A DNA stretch of 64,000 bases from Pseudomonas brassicacearum (GTDB taxonomy: Bacteria; Pseudomonadota; Gammaproteobacteria; Pseudomonadales; Pseudomonadaceae), in contig NZ_MOBJ01000014.1 in the NCBI RefSeq assembly GCF_003732225.1, forward strand, positions 310,001 through 374,000. The letters run 5' to 3'. Below, in pieces: positions 58,821 through 64,000 of the stretch. A program made the translations under genes and the position numbers. Numbering within the stretch: position 1 is the first letter of the stretch; each line of letters opens with the position of its first letter. Below the pieces are notes generated by a model. That model ran no database searches and had not been told where the DNA came from. It saw only the letters and a program-made list of their open reading frames with translations.

Positions 58821-59897
58821 ATGCGCAATCGACTGTTGGCTGCGGAGAAGGTGAAGGCCATCGATTGGCGGGATGGCGCCCTGTACCTGCTGGATCAGCG
58901 CATTTTGCCATTCGAAGAAACCTGGATTGCCTACACCAGTGCCGTGGGTGTGGCTGAGGCTATTCGCTCGATGGTGGTGCGTGGTGCTCCGGCAATCGGC
59001 ATCAGTGCCGCCTATGGCGTGGTGTTGGCGGCACGTGCCCGGTTCGCTGCGGGCGGTGACTGGCAGGCGGCGCTGGAAGAAGACTTTGCCTTGCTCGCGG
59101 ATTCGCGGCCGACCGCCGTCAACCTGTTTTGGGCATTAGGTCGCATGCGTGAGCGTCTGGAACGGCTCAAGGATCACCCCAATCCATTGGCAGCCCTGGA
59201 AGCGGAAGCCTTGGCGATCCATGAAAGTGATCGCGAAGCCAACCTGACCATGGCGCAGCTGGGTGTAGACCTGATCCGCAAGCATCAGGGCAATGCCCAG
59301 GCGATTTTGACGCACTGCAATACTGGCGCACTGGCCACTGGCGGCTTTGGTACGGCGCTCGGGGTGATTCGCGGGGCGTTCCTGGAAGGCATGGTCGAAC
59401 GGGTTTACGCCGACGAAACCCGGCCCTGGCTGCAAGGCTCGCGCTTGACCGCCTGGGAACTGGCGAACGAAGGCATTCCGGTGACCCTGAACGCCGACTC
59501 GGCCGCAGCGCACATCATGAAAACCAAAGGCGTGACCTGGGTGATCGTTGGCGCGGACCGAATTACCGCCAACGGCGACGTGGCGAACAAAATTGGCACC
59601 TATCAACTGGCGGTCAACGCCATGCACCACGGCGTGCGCTTCATGGTGGTGGCGCCGAGTTCGACCATCGACATGAATCTGGCCAGTGGCGACGACATCC
59701 CGATCGAAGAACGTGATGGTCGTGAGTTGCTGGAAGTCGGCGGCAAGCGGGTGGGGGCGGATGTCGATGCCTTTAACCCGGTGTTCGACGTCACGCCGGC
59801 TGATCTGATTGACGTCATCGTCACCGAAAAAGGCATCGTCGAGCGGCCGGATACCGCGAAGATGGCGCAGTTGATGTGCCGCAAGCGTCTTCACTAA
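58821..59897 (+). CDS. mtnA: methylthioribose-1-phosphate isomerase
   Basis: Converts methylthioribose-1-phosphate to methylthioribulose-1-phosphate, the substrate of MtnB. The 358 residues contain RGAPAIGISAAYG near 54-66, the catalytic Cys in LTHCNTGALATGGFGTA, and the catalytic Asp in VGADRITANGDVANKIGT; these separate it from eIF2B-type relatives. A TATAAT -10 box lies at 58782-58787, which would give a 25-30 base leader. The gene is about 31 kb from mtnBDC, so the pathway is split. A REP hairpin follows. Confidence 0.95.
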   Translation: MRNRLLAAEKVKAIDWRDGALYLLDQRILPFEETWIAYTSAVGVAEAIRSMVVRGAPAIGISAAYGVVLAARARFAAGGDWQAALEEDFALLADSRPTAVNLFWALGRMRERLERLKDHPNPLAALEAEALAIHESDREANLTMAQLGVDLIRKHQGNAQAILTHCNTGALATGGFGTALGVIRGAFLEGMVERVYADETRPWLQGSRLTAWELANEGIPVTLNADSAAAHIMKTKGVTWVIVGADRITANGDVANKIGTYQLAVNAMHHGVRFMVVAPSSTIDMNLASGDDIPIEERDGRELLEVGGKRVGADVDAFNPVFDVTPADLIDVIVTEKGIVERPDTAKMAQLMCRKRLH

Positions 59898-59913
59898 GGC
59901 TGACGTAATTGGC

Positions 59914-60003
59914 GTAGGAGCTGCCGAAGGCTGCGATCTTTTGGGACTGCCACCGGCATATGCCGGGAAAGATCAAAAGATCGCAGCCTGCGGCAGCTCC
60001 TAC
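59914..60003. repeat. REP pair, family A
   Basis: Inverted arms GTAGGAGCTGCCGAAGGCTG and complement (the latter with GCAGCCTGCGG) between mtnA and gyrA. Confidence 0.84.
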
Positions 60004-60320
60004 AGATCGTGTTCAGTTCAATAAAAGATCAGTGATTGCCTGCTGATCGCAGCTCTAAGCCTCTCTCGTCGCCTTTGCGCCTGTCACCGGTCAACTAACT
60101 ATGCTCCATGCGCATCTGGGGGATAGGTGCGTGGCGGCTCTTGTGATAACATCCGGCGGTTTCCAAGGTAGCCCGATGTGGCTGCCTTTACTGCGCAGAT
60201 CCATGGCATAACTCGTTGATTTGTCGTAAGTCGGTGCTGGCACTCAGCCTGCAGCGGCGAGCTTCGTTCGTCCCATATGGATGTGACGAAGTTTCACCAG
60301 AAAAAGGAATCAGGCTTCTC
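60004..60320. other. gyrA upstream region
   Basis: No gene. It ends in an AAAAAGGAAT ribosome-site region 14 bases before the gyrA ATG. A GTGATAACAT stretch near 60142 resembles a -10 region, but I see no clear -35. Confidence 0.5.
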
Positions 60321-62990
60321 ATGGGCGAACTGGCCAAAGAAATCCTCCCGGTCAATATCGAAGACGAGCTGAAACAGTCCTACCTCGACTACGCGATGAG
60401 CGTAATTGTCGGGCGGGCACTGCCTGATGCGCGCGATGGCTTGAAGCCCGTGCATCGGCGTGTGCTGTTCGCGATGAGCGAACTGGGTAACGACTTCAAC
60501 AAGCCGTACAAGAAATCTGCCCGTGTTGTCGGTGACGTGATCGGTAAGTATCACCCGCACGGTGATACCGCGGTGTACGACACCATCGTTCGTATGGCGC
60601 AGCCATTCTCGCTGCGTTACCTGCTGGTAGACGGTCAGGGCAACTTCGGTTCGGTCGACGGCGACAACGCTGCGGCAATGCGATACACCGAAGTGCGCAT
60701 GACCAAGCTGGCGCACGAGCTGCTGGCTGACCTGCATAAAGAAACCGTGGACTGGGTGCCGAACTACGACGGCACCGAAATGATCCCGGCGGTCATGCCG
60801 ACCCGTATTCCCAACCTGCTGGTCAACGGCTCCAGCGGTATCGCCGTGGGCATGGCGACCAACATTCCGCCGCACAACCTCGGTGAAGTCATCGACGGTT
60901 GCCTGGCACTCATCGACAACCCCGAGTTGACCATCGATGAGCTGATGCAATACATCCCCGGTCCGGACTTCCCGACCGCCGCGATCATCAACGGTCGCGC
61001 CGGCATCATCGAAGCCTACCGTACCGGTCGTGGCCGTATTTACATGCGTGCCCGTTCGATGATTGAAGACATCGACAAGGTCGGTGGCCGTCAGCAGATT
61101 GTCATTACCGAGCTTCCTTACCAGCTGAACAAGGCGCGTCTGATCGAGAAGATCGCCGAGCTGGTCAAAGAGAAGAAGCTGGAAGGCATCACCGAACTGC
61201 GCGACGAGTCCGACAAAGACGGTATGCGCGTGGTGATCGAGCTGCGTCGCGGCGAAGTGCCTGAGGTGATCCTCAACAACCTCTACGCCCAGACCCAGCT
61301 GCAAGCAGTGTTCGGTATCAACATCGTTGCGCTGATCGACGGCCGTCCGCGGATCCTGAACCTCAAGGACCTGCTGGAAGCCTTCGTTCGTCACCGTCGC
61401 GAAGTCGTTACCCGCCGTACCGTGTTCGAGCTGCGTAAAGCCCGCGAACGTGGTCACATCCTCGAAGGTCAGGCGGTTGCGCTGTCGAACATCGACCCGG
61501 TCATCGCCCTGATCAAGGCTTCGCCAACCCCGTCGGAAGCCAAGGAAGCGCTGATCAGCACGCCTTGGGAGTCCACCGCGGTGGTCGCGATGGTCGAGCG
61601 TGCCGGTGCAGATTCCTGCCGTCCGGAAAACCTCGATCCGCAATACGGTCTGCGCGACGGCAAGTACTTCCTGTCGCCAGAACAGGCGCAAGCCATTCTG
61701 GAGCTGCGTCTGCACCGTCTGACCGGCCTGGAGCACGAAAAACTGCTGGCCGAGTATCAAGAGATCCTCAACCAGATCGGCGAGCTGATCCGCATCCTCA
61801 ACAGCGCCACGCGCTTGATGGAAGTGATCCGCGAAGAGCTGGAAGTCATTCGTGCCGAGTACGGCGATGTGCGTCGCACCGAGATTCTGGATGCGCGTCT
61901 GGACCTGACTCTGGGTGACATGATCCCGGAAGAAGAGCGCGTCGTGACCATTTCCCACGGTGGCTATGCCAAGACCCAGCCATTGGCTGCGTACCAGGCT
62001 CAGCGTCGTGGCGGTAAAGGTAAATCGGCTACCGGCGTCAAGGATGAGGACTACATCGCTCACCTGCTGGTCGCCAACAGCCACACCACGCTGTTGCTGT
62101 TCTCCAGCAAGGGCAAGGTTTACTGGCTGAAAACCTACGAAATTCCTGAAGCATCCCGCGCTGCCCGTGGTCGTCCGCTGGTCAACCTGCTGCCGCTGGA
62201 CGATGGTGAATACATCACCACCATGCTGCCGGTCGAGGAATACACCGAAGGTCACTACATCTTCATGGCTACCGCCAACGGCACCGTGAAGAAGACCCCG
62301 CTGGAATCTTTCAGCCGTCAGCGCAGCGTGGGCTTGATCGCGCTGGAGCTGGACGAAGGCGACGTACTGATCAGCGCTGCCATCACCGATGGCGAGCGTG
62401 AAGTCATGCTGTTCTCCGATGGCGGCAAGGTGACTCGCTTCAAAGAGTCCGACGTTCGCGCCATGGGCCGTACCGCTCGCGGTGTCCGCGGCATGCGCCT
62501 GCCGGAAGGTCAGAAGCTGATTTCCATGCTGATCCCGGAAGAAGGCAGCCAGATCCTCACCGCTTCGGCGCGTGGTTTCGGCAAGCGTACCGCCATCACC
62601 GAGTTCCCTGAGTACAAGCGTGGCGGTCAGGGCGTTATCGCCATGGTCAGCAACGAGCGTAACGGCCGTCTGGTCGGTGCAGTCCAGGTGCTCGATGGTG
62701 AGGAAATCATGCTGATTTCCGACCAGGGCACCCTGGTGCGTACTCGTGTTGACGAAGTATCCAGTCTGGGTCGTAACACCCAGGGCGTGACCCTGATCAA
62801 ACTGGCCAGCGATGAAACACTGGTCGGTCTGGAGCGGGTTCAGGAGCCATCGGAAGTCGAAGGCGAAGAGCTGGAAGGCGAAGAAGGCGTTGAGCTGGAA
62901 GGCGTCGTGCTCGATGCCGGCACCGAGCCGGACGACACTGTCGAAAGCCAGCAGGCTGACGCAGCTGACGAAGAAGAGCCGCAAGACTAA
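60321..62990 (+). CDS. gyrA: DNA gyrase subunit A
   Basis: The breakage-reunion subunit of DNA gyrase. The 889 residues begin MGELAKEILPVNIEDELKQSYLDYAMSVIVGRALPDARDG. The active-site Tyr is Tyr122 (AAAMRYTEVRM). The quinolone-resistance region HPHGDTAVYD has Thr83 and Asp87, the wild-type residues in Pseudomonas, so no resistance change is seen there. The C-terminal domain has the repeated GyrA blades and the GyrA-box QRRGGKGK. The acidic tail is rich in Glu (EGEELEGEEGVELEG). The ATG at 60321 is the conserved start; the frame continues 105 bases upstream without homology. Confidence 0.98.
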   Translation: MGELAKEILPVNIEDELKQSYLDYAMSVIVGRALPDARDGLKPVHRRVLFAMSELGNDFNKPYKKSARVVGDVIGKYHPHGDTAVYDTIVRMAQPFSLRYLLVDGQGNFGSVDGDNAAAMRYTEVRMTKLAHELLADLHKETVDWVPNYDGTEMIPAVMPTRIPNLLVNGSSGIAVGMATNIPPHNLGEVIDGCLALIDNPELTIDELMQYIPGPDFPTAAIINGRAGIIEAYRTGRGRIYMRARSMIEDIDKVGGRQQIVITELPYQLNKARLIEKIAELVKEKKLEGITELRDESDKDGMRVVIELRRGEVPEVILNNLYAQTQLQAVFGINIVALIDGRPRILNLKDLLEAFVRHRREVVTRRTVFELRKARERGHILEGQAVALSNIDPVIALIKASPTPSEAKEALISTPWESTAVVAMVERAGADSCRPENLDPQYGLRDGKYFLSPEQAQAILELRLHRLTGLEHEKLLAEYQEILNQIGELIRILNSATRLMEVIREELEVIRAEYGDVRRTEILDARLDLTLGDMIPEEERVVTISHGGYAKTQPLAAYQAQRRGGKGKSATGVKDEDYIAHLLVANSHTTLLLFSSKGKVYWLKTYEIPEASRAARGRPLVNLLPLDDGEYITTMLPVEEYTEGHYIFMATANGTVKKTPLESFSRQRSVGLIALELDEGDVLISAAITDGEREVMLFSDGGKVTRFKESDVRAMGRTARGVRGMRLPEGQKLISMLIPEEGSQILTASARGFGKRTAITEFPEYKRGGQGVIAMVSNERNGRLVGAVQVLDGEEIMLISDQGTLVRTRVDEVSSLGRNTQGVTLIKLASDETLVGLERVQEPSEVEGEELEGEEGVELEGVVLDAGTEPDDTVESQQADAADEEEPQD

Positions 62991-62997
62991 CCAAATC

Positions 62998-63030
62998 GTA
63001 GCAGGGCAGAGTGTTTGCTCTGTCCGCTAC
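62998..63030 (+). other. hairpin between gyrA and serC
   Basis: GTAGC...GCAGAG and CTCTG...GCTAC arms can form a two-part hairpin that begins seven bases after the gyrA stop. It has no T-run, so it may be an mRNA processing or stability element rather than a terminator. Confidence 0.5.
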
Positions 63031-63054
63031 CGTGAATGCATAGCGAGAGTGGAT

Positions 63055-64000
63055 GTGAGCAAACGAGCCTATAACTTCTGCGCAGGTCCTGCTGCGCTGC
63101 CTGAAGCTGTCCTGTTGCGTGCCCAGTCGGAGTTGCTCGACTGGCATGGCAAGGGCCTCTCGGTCATGGAAATGAGCCATCGCAGCGATGAGTTTGTGTC
63201 CATTGCGACCAAGGCCGAGCAGGATCTGCGTGATCTGCTGAATATCCCCTCGAACTATAAAGTGCTGTTTCTGCAAGGCGGCGCCAGCCAGCAATTTGCT
63301 CAGATTCCACTGAACCTGTTGCCGGAAAACGGTAAAGCCGACTATATCGACACCGGTATCTGGTCGCAGAAAGCCATTGAAGAAGCGCAGCGCTACGGCC
63401 ACGTCAACGTTGCCGCTACCGCCAAGCCTTACGACTATTTCGCCATTCCCGGTCAGAACGAATGGAAGCTGTCGCAAGACGCGGCCTACGTGCACTACGC
63501 GCCGAACGAAACCATCGGCGGCCTGGAATTCCAGTGGATCCCGGAAGTCGGTGATGTGCCACTGGTTGCTGACATGTCTTCGGACATTCTCTCGCGCCCC
63601 GTGGACGTCTCGCGTTTCGGCATGATCTACGCCGGCGCCCAGAAAAACATCGGCCCGAGCGGCATCGTCGTCAACATCGTGCGTGAAGACCTGCTGGGTC
63701 GCGCCCGTTCGTTCTGCCCGACCATGCTCGACTACAAGGTCGCAGCCGACAACGGCTCGATGTACAACACCCCGCCAACACTGGCCTGGTACTTGTCCGG
63801 TCTTGTGTTCGAATGGCTGAAAGAGCAGGGTGGTGTTGAGGCCATTGGCAAGCTCAATGAAGTCAAGCAGCGCACGCTGTACAGCTTCATCGATGCTAGC
63901 GGCTTGTACAGCAACCCGATCAACAAGGCTGACCGCTCGTGGATGAACGTGCCGTTCCGTCTGGCTGACGATCGCCTCGACAAGCCGTTCCTGGTCGGTG
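63055..64000 (+). CDS. serC: phosphoserine aminotransferase (C-terminus outside the window)
   Basis: A PLP enzyme converting 3-phosphohydroxypyruvate to phosphoserine, also used in pyridoxine synthesis. The visible 315 residues start SKRAYNFCAGPAALPEAVL with GTG at 63055 (an ATG two bases earlier is in another frame and meets a stop at once). FLQGGASQQFAQIPLNLL is the phosphate-binding loop, and GAQKNIGPSG contains the PLP lysine. TPPTLAWYLSGLVFEW is typical. The gene runs off the right edge. It follows gyrA by about 65 bases; the order gyrA-serC is usual in Pseudomonas. Confidence 0.96.
   Translation, partial: MSKRAYNFCAGPAALPEAVLLRAQSELLDWHGKGLSVMEMSHRSDEFVSIATKAEQDLRDLLNIPSNYKVLFLQGGASQQFAQIPLNLLPENGKADYIDTGIWSQKAIEEAQRYGHVNVAATAKPYDYFAIPGQNEWKLSQDAAYVHYAPNETIGGLEFQWIPEVGDVPLVADMSSDILSRPVDVSRFGMIYAGAQKNIGPSGIVVNIVREDLLGRARSFCPTMLDYKVAADNGSMYNTPPTLAWYLSGLVFEWLKEQGGVEAIGKLNEVKQRTLYSFIDASGLYSNPINKADRSWMNVPFRLADDRLDKPFLVG

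Noticed and set aside
506..60003. Recurrent hairpins as a possible CRISPR array
   Set aside because: The repeats are dispersed singly between genes, are paired and inverted, and have no regular spacers or cas genes. They are REP/REPIN elements.
60294..62984. Very long open frame (896 codons) antisense to gyrA
   Set aside because: It mirrors the gyrA codon pattern exactly over its length, gives a Gln/Asp/His-rich product without domains, and lacks a ribosome site. It is a by-product of GC-rich third positions.
60321..62990. Thr83 in GyrA as a quinolone-resistance change
   Set aside because: Thr is the normal residue at this position in Pseudomonas (Ser in E. coli), and Asp87 is unchanged.

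Overview
The window looks like a continuous piece of chromosome from a fluorescens-group Pseudomonas. The evidence is Pseudomonas-type proteins throughout, GC-rich codon use, a gene order that I recall matching P. aeruginosa in part (gyrA-mtnA-mtaD-ubiG-mupP-yciK; minCDE-rluA-lpxL), and at least 16 short hairpin repeats of two REP/REPIN families between genes. I see no prophage, insertion sequence, integron, CRISPR array, rRNA or tRNA. Most genes are core genes. The accessory interest is a complete urate-degradation block, two c-di-GMP enzymes and several small genes of unknown function.

Layout. 1-5.9 kb: rluA (cut by the left edge), minE-minD-minC, a lipid A acyltransferase, a patatin and a pirin. 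6.1-16.5 kb: purine/urate catabolism. On the minus strand these are puuE, uraD, alc, allA, puuD, a urate/xanthine permease and a Tsx-like porin; hiuH is divergent, and an AzgA-type purine permease follows after a LysE exporter. 17-22.8 kb: a GST-like protein, folE, an Smr protein, a cysteine-hydrolase-like protein, prmB and two less clear genes. 23-27.2 kb: aroC, an MFS transporter and mtnB-mtnD-mtnC. 27.4-33.1 kb: a small LuxR-type regulator, a DUF3509 protein, a FATP-like acyl-CoA synthetase, an ankyrin protein and speE. 33.4-42.6 kb: an LtaS/OpgB-like enzyme, an SDR, a YnfA protein, a CsrA paralogue, yheU, mnmC, a PPK2-type phosphotransferase and a thiolase. 43-50 kb: an EamA exporter, fumC, a DUF2059 protein, a BolA protein, trhO, a DsbA-like protein and an ABC exporter. 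50.3-54.7 kb: a GGDEF-EAL receptor, a heme-oxygenase-like diiron protein and a second GGDEF protein. 55-64 kb: yciK, mupP, ubiG, mtaD, mtnA, gyrA and serC (cut by the right edge).

How the genes work together. The purine block covers uptake (outer-membrane channel plus two inner-membrane permeases) and urate -> 5-hydroxyisourate (PuuD) -> OHCU (HiuH) -> allantoin (UraD) -> allantoate (PuuE) -> ureidoglycolate (Alc) -> glyoxylate (AllA). Three promoters in it share a TTGTATACAA-type palindrome placed on or between the promoter elements, so one repressor encoded elsewhere probably controls them. Methionine salvage is split: mtnBDC at 25-27 kb and mtaD/mtnA at 57-60 kb.

The best candidates for undescribed biology are: (i) the GGDEF-EAL receptor paired with a protein carrying a complete E...H...E...HxxxDxxH diiron signature; (ii) the hiuH leader, where a hairpin folds away 38 bases and brings a distant AGGAGG next to the start codon; (iii) the shared purine operators and a second shared motif upstream of the porin and the AzgA permease; and (iv) a cysteine-hydrolase homologue with serine in place of the nucleophile. 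All functions are inferred from sequence reading; no database search was run.
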